Below, piece after piece: positions 10,661-19,385 of a stretch of DNA of 64,000 bases. Made by a program: the position numbers and the translations under genes. The stretch spans positions 80,592-144,591 of the forward strand of contig JAMPGU010000002.1 in the NCBI GenBank assembly GCA_023663865.1, written 5' to 3'. The notes beneath the pieces were generated by a model. It made no database searches. It was not told the origin of the DNA and saw only the letters and a list, made by a program, of their open reading frames with translations. How positions within the stretch are numbered: the stretch's first letter is position 1; each line of letters opens with the position of its first letter. This stretch comes from Clostridium sp. (lineage in GTDB: Bacteria > Bacillota > Clostridia > Oscillospirales > Acutalibacteraceae).

Positions 10661-11856
10661 TATAAAGTATTATTATCGGAATTTTCTGTCTGCTCTGCAG
10701 GCTTTTCATTCACGGAATTATCCTGACCGGCTGAATAATCATTTTCATTCGTATTCACCTGATAGGAAAAGTCCGTTTCATTTGATTGGTTATATGCCTG
10801 CTGCGGCTGCTCCGCAGTAGGTGCTGCATTATACACATTCGCATTCCCTTGCGCCTGCGGGTTGTAGTAATAATGATTTGTATCTGAACCGGCATTATAA
10901 TTTGCATAACTATAATAGTTATTGCCGTTATCATTACCAAATTGTGAAGCATTCTGCTGTCTGTAAGCATCCGCTCTGTCATTATAGGAAAGGAAATCCG
11001 CTTCGGTAATTCTGCCCTCCTGCAAGGCTCTCAAACGGAAATTTTCGTAATATAAGGCTTTCGTTGTATAAACATAAGGTGCAACATAAATACTTGCCAG
11101 ACCCAATGTAACTATACACAGCAAATACCATCCGATAAAGCTAAGCTCAAGAACAAACAGCTCTGTGCGATTGCCCTTTACCATCTTTTTGGAAAGCTGC
11201 ATTGCCTCGTTAAAATTCATATTCGGATTATCCGACAAAATCTCATAGGTGAAATATGTGCTAAGCCAATAAATTACACCGGGAACGATAAGCAGAATTG
11301 CAAGCAGTCCCGAAAACAGGCTTCTCAAAAATACAGCGGCAAGCTTTTTAAAATAGTTCTCATTGAAAGCATTTTTAAACAGCGCTCCCAGCTCATTTCC
11401 AAGCTGAAAAGCCTCTTCCCTATTGCGTCGAACCAATGACAAAAACATACCTGCCATTGTTACCAGCAGCGGCATAAAGACGATATTGACAAGTGTTAAG
11501 CTGCCAAAAATATTTCCTGTACGTGTAATCATCATATTTGAAGTATTTGATACAGGAACAATCTCCGCCTTACTGTCTGCTGCGTCGAACTCAAAATTCT
11601 CTATAGGATTATCGTAGTCAAAGTCAAATCCATCGTCAAAATTTTCTCCGAAATAATCGTCAAAATCATAATCGCTGCTTCTGCTGAAAGAATGACTGTT
11701 CTTTATATTGTTGGAAATTGTATTGATATTTCCCACAACTGACGAACCACGTGTTAATGCACCAACAATCAAAACAACCAAAAACAAAGGAAATACTTTT
11801 CCTCTTATTATTTCTTTTGCTTGGAGCTTAACGACACCTCTGTTAATATTATTCAT
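10660..11856 (-). CDS. DUF975 family integral membrane protein
   Basis: This 398-residue protein has an N-terminal RGVVKLQAKEIIRGKVFPLF stretch and several membrane helices typical of DUF975 proteins. An acidic Phe/Asp-rich extracytoplasmic insertion follows the first helix (about 60-95). The C-terminal 110 residues are low complexity, rich in Asn, Gln, Tyr and Ala. The function of the family is unknown. It lies 14 bases downstream of glyS in the same direction, so it is probably co-transcribed with it. The N/Q-rich tail resembles the tail of the adjacent HtrA-like protein, though the two genes are convergent. Confidence 0.75.
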   Translation of the reverse strand: MNNINRGVVKLQAKEIIRGKVFPLFLVVLIVGALTRGSSVVGNINTISNNIKNSHSFSRSSDYDFDDYFGENFDDGFDFDYDNPIENFEFDAADSKAEIVPVSNTSNMMITRTGNIFGSLTLVNIVFMPLLVTMAGMFLSLVRRNREEAFQLGNELGALFKNAFNENYFKKLAAVFLRSLFSGLLAILLIVPGVIYWLSTYFTYEILSDNPNMNFNEAMQLSKKMVKGNRTELFVLELSFIGWYLLCIVTLGLASIYVAPYVYTTKALYYENFRLRALQEGRITEADFLSYNDRADAYRQQNASQFGNDNGNNYYSYANYNAGSDTNHYYYNPQAQGNANVYNAAPTAEQPQQAYNQSNETDFSYQVNTNENDYSAGQDNSVNEKPAEQTENSDNNTL

Positions 11857-11870
11857 ATCTATCTCTTTCC

Positions 11871-13253
11871 CTAGAACTCAAGCTTAGCCTCAATAAATGC
11901 TGCAAGCTCACTGATCGGTAATCTTACCTGCTCCATAGTATCACGGTCACGAACGGTTACACAGCCATCCTCTTCAGAATCAAAGTCATAGGTAATGCAG
12001 TATGGTGTACCAATTTCGTCCTGACGGCGATATCTCTTTCCGATAGAGCCTGCATCATCAAAATCAATATTAAACTTCTTTGAAAGTGCAGAGAACACCT
12101 CTAATGCCTGCTCACTCAGCTTCTTAGACAATGGAAGCACAGCAGCCTTGAACGGTGCAAGAACAGGATGGAAATGCATAACCACTCTTGTGTCATTCTT
12201 TTCAGCATCAATCACTTCCTCATCATATGCTTCAGTAAGCATAGCAAGGAATAAACGCTCAACACCGAGAGAAGGCTCAATTACATATGGAATATATCTT
12301 TCATTATTTACCTGATCTACATATTCAAGATTTTTTCCGCTTGTGTTAATATGCTGTGTTAAATCATAATCTGTTCTGTCTGCTACACCCCAAAGCTCGC
12401 CCCAGCCAAATGGGAAATTATACTCAAAGTCTGTTGTAGCCTTTGAATAGAAGCAAAGCTCCTCAGGGTCGTGGTCACGCAGTCTTAAATTCTCTTCCTT
12501 AATGCCGAGAGAATACAGCCAGTCACGGCAGAAGCTTCTCCAGTAATCAAACCACTCCAGGTCTGTACCCGGCTTACAGAAGAACTCCAGCTCCATCTGC
12601 TCAAATTCACGAACTCTGAATATGAACTTACCCGGTGTAATTTCGTTTCTGAAGGATTTACCAATCTGTGCAACACCAAATGGAATTTTCTTTCTTGTTG
12701 TTCTCTGTACATTTGCAAAGTTTACAAAAATACCCTGTGCGGTTTCCGGACGCAGATAAATCTCATCCTTTGCGTCCTCTGTTACACCCTGGAAGGTTTT
12801 AAACATCAGGTTAAACTGACGGATATCCGTAAAGTTGTTTGCACCGCAATTCGGGCAGGGAATATTGTGCTCCTTGATGTATGCAGCCATTTCCTCATTG
12901 GACCAGCCGGCAACATTTGTACCATCAAAATTCTCAATCAGGTCATCTGCTCTGTGTCTTGTTTTACAGTCACAGCAGTCCATAAGCGGATCAGAGAAAC
13001 CGCCGAGATGACCGGAAGCAACCCAAGTCTGCGGGTTCATAAGAATGGCACTGTCAAGACCGACATTATATGGATTTTCCTGAATGAATTTCTTTCTCCA
13101 GGCTTTTTTAATATTTTCTTTCAGTTCAACACCGAGGGGACCGTAATCCCAAGTATTTGCAAGGCCGCCGTAAATCTCTGAGCCTGCATAAACAAAGCCT
13201 CTGCCTTTTGATAAAGCAACCAGCTTATCAAGTGTTTTTTCCGAATTAAGCAT
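11871..13253 (-). CDS. glyS: Glycyl-tRNA synthetase, single-chain dimeric type
   Basis: This 460-residue class II synthetase charges tRNA-Gly. It shows the N-terminal [16 protein letters not shown] signature, a zinc-type cysteine set (CCDCKTRHR and CPNCG), motif 2 ([20 protein letters not shown]), motif 3 ([14 protein letters not shown]) and a C-terminal anticodon-binding domain. It is the homodimeric type rather than the alpha2beta2 GlyQ/GlyS type. The start ATG follows GGAGGT. I looked for a T-box leader in the 160 bases upstream and saw none. Confidence 0.97.
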   Translation of the reverse strand: MLNSEKTLDKLVALSKGRGFVYAGSEIYGGLANTWDYGPLGVELKENIKKAWRKKFIQENPYNVGLDSAILMNPQTWVASGHLGGFSDPLMDCCDCKTRHRADDLIENFDGTNVAGWSNEEMAAYIKEHNIPCPNCGANNFTDIRQFNLMFKTFQGVTEDAKDEIYLRPETAQGIFVNFANVQRTTRKKIPFGVAQIGKSFRNEITPGKFIFRVREFEQMELEFFCKPGTDLEWFDYWRSFCRDWLYSLGIKEENLRLRDHDPEELCFYSKATTDFEYNFPFGWGELWGVADRTDYDLTQHINTSGKNLEYVDQVNNERYIPYVIEPSLGVERLFLAMLTEAYDEEVIDAEKNDTRVVMHFHPVLAPFKAAVLPLSKKLSEQALEVFSALSKKFNIDFDDAGSIGKRYRRQDEIGTPYCITYDFDSEEDGCVTVRDRDTMEQVRLPISELAAFIEAKLEF

Positions 13254-13413
13254 AAATCTATACCTCCACTAAAATAGCACGTATTTGTAATAACACATAT
13301 TTATTATATTTTACTATTTTTTATACAATAAGTCAATAAAAAGCCATTGATTCGAAGTGCTAAACCAATAAATATGACTAAAAAAATTTGTAAAAAAGGA
13401 AGGGTCATAAAAA

Positions 13414-13449
13414 AATAAGCAATCACTGTAATTGCAGTGACTGCTTATT
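13414..13449 (-). terminator. Terminator of the G5/3D protein gene
   Basis: The arms AATAAGCAGTCACTG and CAGTGATTGCTTATT (minus strand, one mismatch) form a 15-base stem followed by seven T residues. Confidence 0.9.
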
Positions 13450-13460
13450 CTATATATTCA

Positions 13461-14705
13461 TTACCATCCAAGTCTCACGATTTCGATTGAGCAGGAGCCT
13501 GTTCCGTATCGGTAGCAAGCAGCGTGACCCTCAGGTGTAAAAATGTCAATTCTGCCTACTGTTGAAAGTCCTGAGCCGCCGCGGTCTACTACTGTATAAT
13601 TGGTACCATCAACACTGATAACTGAACCGAGAGGCAGCCAGTTACAAGCGATATAATATGGATTTTCCATACCATTGGAAATCTTCTTGCCGCTAGAGGT
13701 AATACCTCTTGAATTACCATTGCAGGTGGCACAAGCACAATAGTGGGTGTATCGTCCCTTAATTTTTTGTCCAACCTCATAACCGTTCTTTGATTTAACG
13801 CCGTTAGACTTAACAGACGATTTCGATGACTTCTCGGTCTTTTTGGTTCCTACCTTAATAATCTCAGTTACAGGTGCCTTAACAGTTTTACGAGAAAGCT
13901 CGGTTTTGCTCTCTTCTTTACCATTCACATACTTTACCTGATAGGTAATCTCGTCTTCACCCTTAACGCCCTTTACTGCAACCTTTGTTGTTCCCTGAGT
14001 CATTGATGAATCATTTTCTTTTTTGGTTTTAAATGCAACGCTTTTCTTTTCAGTCTCCGTTTTATACGTAACACGGTAAACTGTAACCTTCATATCAGCT
14101 TTAAGGTCTGTGTCCGCTGATGGCTTAACATAGTCATCCTTACCAAGTGTTATCTGTGCAAGAGCAAGCAAATCCTTAACCGTACCCTTGTTGATAGCAT
14201 GCTTCGTTGTTTTTCCATCTGCAGTAACAGATACTGACTTTGCTGATTGGACAGCTATTACCATACCATCCTGAATTACATCATCCGGAGAATAATTCAT
14301 ATCTGAATTATCATCCACACTGATACCAAGCTCAAGAAGTGCAGCATCAACTGTGTCTCCGTAAACAGAGTAGTTGTTGATTACGCCGTCAAACTCGATA
14401 TTGATGTTCTTTTGTCTGTCTACCTTGATAACGCCGCCCTCACCTGATGTGAAAGCACTGATATCAAGTTTGTCACTGTTTGCTAAGGTAATGTTAGCCT
14501 GTGACAGGATTTCGATTGGTTCCGTCTCATTTGTTGTAATTACAAAGCTATCGTTATCGACCTGAATTTCAACATTGTATTGAGCAACAAGTCCAGCGAA
14601 TGCGCTTGTAGCAAAAACGCCGATTGCAACGATAAATGCAACTACTGCTATCAGAACTGCACGGCTCAAGCCCTTCAGCCCTTCAGCTTTTGATTGGTTT
14701 ATCAT
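13461..14705 (-). CDS. YabE/RpfB-like cell wall protein with ubiquitin-like, G5 and 3D domains
   Basis: This 414-residue secreted or membrane-anchored protein has an N-terminal membrane segment at about 14-38. Two DUF348 ubiquitin-like repeats follow at about 42-95 and 98-155 and 155-210 in part, then a G5 domain (to about 285), a Ser/Lys-rich linker and a C-terminal 3D domain with acidic residues in VVDRGG and GRIDIF. Proteins of this design (YabE, RpfB, Sps-like) act on peptidoglycan; 3D domains resemble MltA-type lytic transglycosylase cores. It has a consensus promoter and an unusually structured leader of about 130 nt, and ends at a strong terminator, so it is a single-gene unit. Confidence 0.88.
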   Translation of the reverse strand: MINQSKAEGLKGLSRAVLIAVVAFIVAIGVFATSAFAGLVAQYNVEIQVDNDSFVITTNETEPIEILSQANITLANSDKLDISAFTSGEGGVIKVDRQKNINIEFDGVINNYSVYGDTVDAALLELGISVDDNSDMNYSPDDVIQDGMVIAVQSAKSVSVTADGKTTKHAINKGTVKDLLALAQITLGKDDYVKPSADTDLKADMKVTVYRVTYKTETEKKSVAFKTKKENDSSMTQGTTKVAVKGVKGEDEITYQVKYVNGKEESKTELSRKTVKAPVTEIIKVGTKKTEKSSKSSVKSNGVKSKNGYEVGQKIKGRYTHYCACATCNGNSRGITSSGKKISNGMENPYYIACNWLPLGSVISVDGTNYTVVDRGGSGLSTVGRIDIFTPEGHAACYRYGTGSCSIEIVRLGW

Positions 14706-14835
14706 CTTAATCTCCTTTTGTTCTTCGGAAATATTAGGCTCTTCAGTGTTATTGTTTTAATTCCTAATATCAGTGGATTGAACCACCAAACAGAAAGTAA
14801 ATTTTTCCGCTTTACCGTTATTATTTCCCCGAGCG
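14706..14835 (-). promoter_or_regulatory. Structured 5' leader of the G5/3D gene, class unknown
   Basis: From the predicted transcription start near 14835 to the ATG there are about 130 nt. These include an 8-base stem ATATTAGG/CCTAATAT (14731-14738 with 14763-14770), a small GTGG/CCAC hairpin (14773-14786) and a CGGAAA/TTTCCG long-range match. The gene family is often controlled by c-di-AMP riboswitches, but the conserved elements of that class are not visible here. It could be a divergent riboswitch or a simple folded leader. Confidence 0.4.
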
Positions 14836-14841
14836 TTTGAC

Positions 14842-14870
14842 ATTATAGTCACAAATGCATAAGTTGTCAA
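14842..14870 (-). promoter_or_regulatory. Consensus sigma-A promoter of the G5/3D gene
   Basis: TTGACA (14865-14870) and TATAAT (14842-14847) match the consensus exactly with a 17-base spacer on the minus strand. The palindrome TTGTGCA-N3-TGCACAA sits upstream at 14890-14906. Confidence 0.85.
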
Positions 14871-15164
14871 CAATTTCAAGTTGTTGTTTTTGTGCACATT
14901 GCACAATCAAAAAATTTTAACTTGATAAATTCATTCTATTCAAAACAACATCTTGTGGTTATAAAGTTTAACGCATTAAAGCGTGATTGAAAATTTTTGT
15001 TAAAACCTTAGAAATCTTTGCAAAAAAATTTAAAAATTGTAACCTTTTTTTAACTTAAAAAAATTCAGCACTATATATTGTGTAACTTTTGCCATTTTTC
15101 AATATTTTGACACCATATGTATAAACGAGAAAATTACAAGTTTGTTTTATTTTTTTACACAAAA
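14871..15164. other. AT-rich intergenic region, no gene seen
   Basis: This gene-free stretch between the G5/3D promoter and the next terminator holds only the TTGTGCA-N3-TGCACAA palindrome at 14890-14906 as a recognisable signal. No open frame with a ribosome site and no RNA gene were seen. Confidence 0.5.
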
Positions 15165-15198
15165 AAACTGCACCTCAGCTAAAGCCGAGGTGCAGTTT
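15165..15198 (-). terminator. Terminator of the three-gene unknown operon
   Basis: AAACTGCACCTC and GAGGTGCAGTTT form a perfect 12-base stem with a 10-base loop, followed on the minus strand by a run of seven T residues. Confidence 0.9.
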
Positions 15199-15291
15199 CA
15201 ACCACTATTTTGTTTTGATACTGTTTTAATTAATTTATTTATAAATAATATATTATTATATATTAATATATTTAAAACTATTATATACTGC

Positions 15292-16116
15292 TCACTTTTT
15301 TGATCTGCGGTAAGCAGATTTCTTCACAATCAGCCTGTATGACTCATAGACAGACAATGCAGTCATAACCACGCCGACAAGAATGAATAGAAAACACATA
15401 ACGCCAATGGCCTTATCAAGTGCCGTTCCATAAACCACAGGAGCAATTTCTACATTTTTCAGAATGATAAATTTCCCTGCCAGACCGACTATAATGCAAG
15501 TAATTCCGGCAGCAGTGATTGCACTTGAAAAGTACCTTAACGATTTCTTTTTATCATTAAACAAAAACAGAATAACAAGGGTTGCAGCAAGAATCATAAC
15601 AAGACCATTTGAGGATACCTTTGCTGCATCTTCATTGATAGAAGATACAAAATCCTTTAAGGCATCGGCATTTTGTATGCCATAGCTTTCGGCATAGATT
15701 TCCGCTGCCTTGACAGCAGTATTATGCACTGCAGCCTCATCAAATTTTATTTCGTTGCCAACCAGATATTCCTTGCAAAGCTCTTCGTATGCCTGAATTC
15801 TTTCATTTAAATAAAGAGACGTATCCGAATTGCTGAAAAATCTGTCAACAGCATTTTCATTATTATTGACCATACCCTCAGCACGCTCAAATACATTAAC
15901 AGGAATGTTGCTGTTATCTGCCAGCACTGCAATTCTGTCGCTGTATACTTTATCACAATATTCATTTACGTCTGAAGCGTTGAAGAATAAGCTCATATAA
16001 CCATTGCTGCATACTATATTCACAAGAACACTGCCCACAAATAAGCTGGCTCCCGCAGCAATAATGAGGGAAAGAAAAAAGCAGAGAATATTTCTTGAAC
16101 CAATATGCTTAAACAT
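15292..16116 (-). CDS. Uncharacterised membrane protein, third gene of operon
   Basis: I do not recognise a family for this 274-residue protein. It has a membrane helix at about 11-33, a predicted extracytoplasmic helical region at about 35-170 and three more hydrophobic segments at about 172-190, 200-222 and 236-260, ending in a basic tail (KKSAYRRSKK). It starts 10 bases after the sortase-like gene and ends at a terminator, so it is the last gene of a three-gene unit. A role at the cell envelope is likely from topology only. Confidence 0.7.
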   Translation of the reverse strand: MFKHIGSRNILCFFLSLIIAAGASLFVGSVLVNIVCSNGYMSLFFNASDVNEYCDKVYSDRIAVLADNSNIPVNVFERAEGMVNNNENAVDRFFSNSDTSLYLNERIQAYEELCKEYLVGNEIKFDEAAVHNTAVKAAEIYAESYGIQNADALKDFVSSINEDAAKVSSNGLVMILAATLVILFLFNDKKKSLRYFSSAITAAGITCIIVGLAGKFIILKNVEIAPVVYGTALDKAIGVMCFLFILVGVVMTALSVYESYRLIVKKSAYRRSKK

Positions 16117-16126
16117 AAATATCCCC

Positions 16127-16780
16127 CTATTCTACAACGATATCACCGCCGGTCATCTCACAGACAACCGCCAGATATTTATTGCTGATTCCTACTTTAT
16201 CACCAGCATCTGTAAAAATAACCAGTCCTCTGCCAATTCCGTCCCCTGCCTTGGAGAGTGCCTGACGGCTATTGACAACCGTCTTGTCAACAACTTTGTA
16301 TTTGTATACGCCTTTGCTGCCGTTTTTCTTGCTGTAAAAGCATTGAATATCAAATTCATCATTTTTATCAATAGCTTTCACTGCAGCTGCATCAGCCTTA
16401 CCGTAGCACAAATATACTGTTCCGCTTTCGCCGAACAGCACACTGTCTTGAAGCATATTCAATTTGCCTGTCCCGCTGACATCATTGCCGTTAAAAAGAA
16501 TATCCATACTGCCTGTGCCAAGCTTAGCCTGTCCAATAATATTACCGTCAGCCGGCTTCGGCAGCTCAGATTTTCGGATATTTTCAGAAGAAACAACAAT
16601 ATTATCAATAGCCTCCGGCTCCTGAACATCATATTCCGAAAAGGCAATTGCTTTGTCAGAAAAAGACAGTCCCTTTTCCATCTCACAGTATATAATTATA
16701 TAAACTGCAGAAATAACAACGGCTGCAATAAGAGGAATGACAATGCCTCTTACTATAAATTTTTTCTTTTTAGTTTCCAT
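16127..16780 (-). CDS. Sortase-like membrane protein lacking apparent catalytic residues
   Basis: This 217-residue protein has a basic N-terminus, one membrane helix at about 11-31 and an extracytoplasmic beta-rich domain. The order of elements recalls a sortase: IIGQAKLG-type strand, a GTVYLCYGKADAAAVKAI segment where the catalytic His region would be, YKYKVVDKTVV, then LVIFTDAGDKVGISNKYLAVV where sortases have LTLxTC and Arg. The His, Cys and Arg expected of sortases are not in place, so the protein may be an inactive relative or only a fold resemblance. It sits between two unknown genes with gaps of 5 and 10 bases. Confidence 0.5.
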   Translation of the reverse strand: METKKKKFIVRGIVIPLIAAVVISAVYIIIYCEMEKGLSFSDKAIAFSEYDVQEPEAIDNIVVSSENIRKSELPKPADGNIIGQAKLGTGSMDILFNGNDVSGTGKLNMLQDSVLFGESGTVYLCYGKADAAAVKAIDKNDEFDIQCFYSKKNGSKGVYKYKVVDKTVVNSRQALSKAGDGIGRGLVIFTDAGDKVGISNKYLAVVCEMTGGDIVVE

Positions 16781-16785
16781 AACAT

Positions 16786-17628
16786 TTATCTGTTTTGTGA
16801 TTGTAACGCATTCTCCATAAAGCTGTTCTTTTTCTTTTTCGGCTTATATGCAGGAGGATTAGCGAGCTTTTTGGTCAGTCTGCTGTTTTTCTTTGTCAGC
16901 TTATTGATTTCGTGTACAGGGCCTGACATATAATCTGACATATACTGATCGGCAACCTCCATCATTTTCGGATCATTTTTCATTTCACCGAGAATGGTAA
17001 CACCGATAATATCCTGGACTTCATTTGTTCCGTCCTCATAAACCTCGTTGAGCATTTTAAACAGCTTTTTAACATCCGGCTCACTTCCGTTAGAAATGAC
17101 CTCCATAACCTTTGCGGTTCCGAATTCCTGAAAGAATGTTTCCGGAAGGAACTCGCCGTACTTAGCAATATTTCTTTTGATTTCATCCTTGCATTCAGGA
17201 TAAAGTGTTCCGAAACGATTTGCAAGAGAATCCACGTCATAGCTGATATTGCCGTTCTTTGCCTTTGTTCTTGAAACAGCCTTCGGCATCTTAACCTTGT
17301 CTAAATCAACCTTTTTTCTGGATTTAAACAAGGAGGTCAGCTCGTCCCTGATTTCGTTTGCAAGAGATTTTGCATCCCTGTCACCATAAGTCTCCAAATC
17401 AAACAAAGAGCGTGAAATGGTATTGAATTCAGGCTCAGCCGACTCGGTATCATATGCACACTCAAATGCCATAATCTGCGTATTGCTGTCAAAGGTAACA
17501 CGATAAATGCCCTTGTCGCCTGAAAATACAATAGCTGCATCCTCATGGCTCTTTAATGAAAATCCTAACTCTTCATTAATCTGTTCCAGATTTTTTTCAA
17601 CAATTCTGAAAACCTCGCTAATTTCCAT
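16786..17628 (-). CDS. Uncharacterised cytoplasmic protein, first gene of operon
   Basis: No family is recognised for this 280-residue, charged, soluble protein. The N-terminal 100 residues look alpha/beta (YRVTFDSNTQIMAFECAY). The middle is helical. The C-terminus is a basic tail (AYKPKKKKNSF) after a short coiled-coil-like HEINKLTKKNSRLTKKL. ATG 17628 with GGAG eight bases upstream was chosen over an in-frame TTG at 17646. It opens the three-gene unit that ends at 15292, so it may be the cytoplasmic partner of the two membrane proteins. Confidence 0.7.
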   Translation of the reverse strand: MEISEVFRIVEKNLEQINEELGFSLKSHEDAAIVFSGDKGIYRVTFDSNTQIMAFECAYDTESAEPEFNTISRSLFDLETYGDRDAKSLANEIRDELTSLFKSRKKVDLDKVKMPKAVSRTKAKNGNISYDVDSLANRFGTLYPECKDEIKRNIAKYGEFLPETFFQEFGTAKVMEVISNGSEPDVKKLFKMLNEVYEDGTNEVQDIIGVTILGEMKNDPKMMEVADQYMSDYMSGPVHEINKLTKKNSRLTKKLANPPAYKPKKKKNSFMENALQSQNR

Positions 17629-17879
17629 ATCCTTAACTCCTATCAAGATTATATATTCGATTTATAAATTTACAATATAAATAAACAACATAGCTTACAA
17701 AAATACTGTTCCCGCCGGCACGGCATCTGCCATGTTTGTAAAATTAATCTATTGTATTATAACATCACCCGCCTCGTTTGTCACTAATTTTTATATATTA
17801 TTTTATATTTTATTATATTGATTATTACTTAATGGTGTGGTACAATAATATGACTAATTATAGAAAGCGGGACTTTCTT

Positions 17880-18944
17880 ATGAATAAAAAGACTATAGGC
17901 ATTATTTTTGGCGGTGTATCCTCTGAGCATGATATCAGTTGTATTTCTGCTAAAAGCATCATCAAAAATATTGACCTGACTAAATATAATATCATTTTAA
18001 TCGGAATCACAAAAGAGGGCAGATGGTACATTTTCAATGATAATGTGGAGCTTCTGCCGGAGGACAAATGGCTGAACTCAAAAAGCCTTATCCCTGCATT
18101 CATTTCGCCTGATACATCCATCGGCGGTCTTGTAACTGCAAAGGGAGATACCATTAAGCTTGACGCAGTATTTCCTGTGCTTCACGGAAAAAACGGTGAG
18201 GACGGAACCATACAGGGTCTCCTGCAGCTTGCACAAATACCCTATGTGGGCTGTGATGCTACATCCTCAGGCGTTTGTATGGATAAGGCAGTGGCAAATG
18301 CGGTTGCCGATGCTTTTGATATTCCCCAGGCAAAATGGGTTGCCATCAATGAATATGAGTATATTCGCAAGGGTGACACACTGCTTGACAATGCGATTGA
18401 TCAGCTGGGATTTCCTATCTTTGTTAAACCTGCAAATGCAGGCTCGTCCGTAGGTATATCCAAGGCGCACAACAAAGAGGAATTGAGAGTGGCAATGAAC
18501 ACAGCTTTTAAGGAAGATAAGAAGGCTGTGCTTGAGGAATTTATTGAGGGCTTTGAGGTGGAATGTGCCGTTCTCGGAAACAACGCACCTATCGCCGGTG
18601 AGGTCGGTCAAATTCTTGCTGCAGCAGAATTCTATGATTTTGATGCAAAATATAACAACCCGCAGTCAGAGACGGTTATCCCTGCCCATATCGACGAGGA
18701 AAAGAGAAACGAGGTTAAAGCACAGGCGCTCAAAGCATATAAGGCACTGGGCTGTGAGGGTATGGCACGCTGTGATTTCTTTGTAACAGCAGAGGGCAGA
18801 GTGCTTTTAAATGAGATTAACACCATCCCGGGTCAGACCTCTATCAGTATGTATCCGAAGCTGATGGAAGCAATCGGCATATCCTATAAGGAGCTTATTG
18901 ACAGATTAATAAACCTCGCTGTTGAAAGAGGCGGTAAAATATAA
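17880..18944 (+). CDS. ddl: D-alanine--D-alanine ligase
   Basis: This 354-residue ATP-grasp enzyme joins two D-Ala for the peptidoglycan stem peptide. Visible motifs are FGGVSSEHDIS at the N-terminus, PVLHGKNGEDGTIQG, the IPYVGCDATSSGVCMDK loop, EEFIEGFEVECAVL and the metal/ATP site LLNEINTIPG. The FYDFDAKY segment carries the tyrosine typical of D-Ala-D-Ala rather than D-Ala-D-Lac ligases. ATG 17880 is preferred over an upstream in-frame start that would add a hydrophobic lead. It opens the operon with the ywiB-like gene, argS and a radical SAM gene. Confidence 0.95.
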   Translation: MNKKTIGIIFGGVSSEHDISCISAKSIIKNIDLTKYNIILIGITKEGRWYIFNDNVELLPEDKWLNSKSLIPAFISPDTSIGGLVTAKGDTIKLDAVFPVLHGKNGEDGTIQGLLQLAQIPYVGCDATSSGVCMDKAVANAVADAFDIPQAKWVAINEYEYIRKGDTLLDNAIDQLGFPIFVKPANAGSSVGISKAHNKEELRVAMNTAFKEDKKAVLEEFIEGFEVECAVLGNNAPIAGEVGQILAAAEFYDFDAKYNNPQSETVIPAHIDEEKRNEVKAQALKAYKALGCEGMARCDFFVTAEGRVLLNEINTIPGQTSISMYPKLMEAIGISYKELIDRLINLAVERGGKI

Positions 18945-19376
18945 ATGCAAAAGGTACTTTTAGAAATAATAGGTGCACAGCGGATTGATAATCAAAGGGA
19001 TAAGATGGAGCTGACAACAGTTGCCACTCTTGATGAAAATGACAGCACCTACATAATTAAATATAACGAGGAGCAGGAGCCTCCGTTAAATCCTGTAAAT
19101 GTATGTGTAACCATTAACAAAAATGAAAAATGCGTTGAGATGACACGAAGCGGAGCCTATGACTCCTGTCTGGTTATTGAGAAATCGAAACGCAATTTAT
19201 GTCACTACGGAACAGAATTCGGTGATATATTAATGGGAATTTCGGGCCATAATATTGATACGGAATATAATGGAAATCAGGGTCATTTCCATTTTTCCTA
19301 TGATATCGACATCAACGGCGCTCTCGCCTCCCGAAATGAAGTAAAAATGAATGTTATTAAGCAAATTGAGGCTTAG
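18945..19376 (+). CDS. DUF1934 (YwiB-like) protein
   Basis: This 143-residue protein has the calycin-like beta-barrel pattern of DUF1934, with NEVKMNVIKQ near the C-terminus. Its ATG directly follows the ddl stop codon and argS starts 9 bases after its own stop. The same ywiB-argS adjacency occurs in Bacillus subtilis, which supports the family call. The molecular role is unknown; a ligand-binding barrel is likely from the fold. Confidence 0.85.
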   Translation: MQKVLLEIIGAQRIDNQRDKMELTTVATLDENDSTYIIKYNEEQEPPLNPVNVCVTINKNEKCVEMTRSGAYDSCLVIEKSKRNLCHYGTEFGDILMGISGHNIDTEYNGNQGHFHFSYDIDINGALASRNEVKMNVIKQIEA

Positions 19377-19385
19377 GAGAATAAA

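Noticed and set aside
13254..13413. T-box leader upstream of glyS
   Set aside because: No T-box core word, specifier loop or antiterminator pair is visible in the 160 bases upstream.
14706..14835. ydaO/yuaA (c-di-AMP) riboswitch
   Set aside because: The conserved GGGGACCC-type and CCGAATCCGTCAG-type blocks of that class are not found in the leader.
16004..16933. A 309-residue plus-strand open frame
   Set aside because: It lies opposite three well-supported minus-strand genes, has Cys/Ile/Phe-rich composition typical of antisense frames and no ribosome site.
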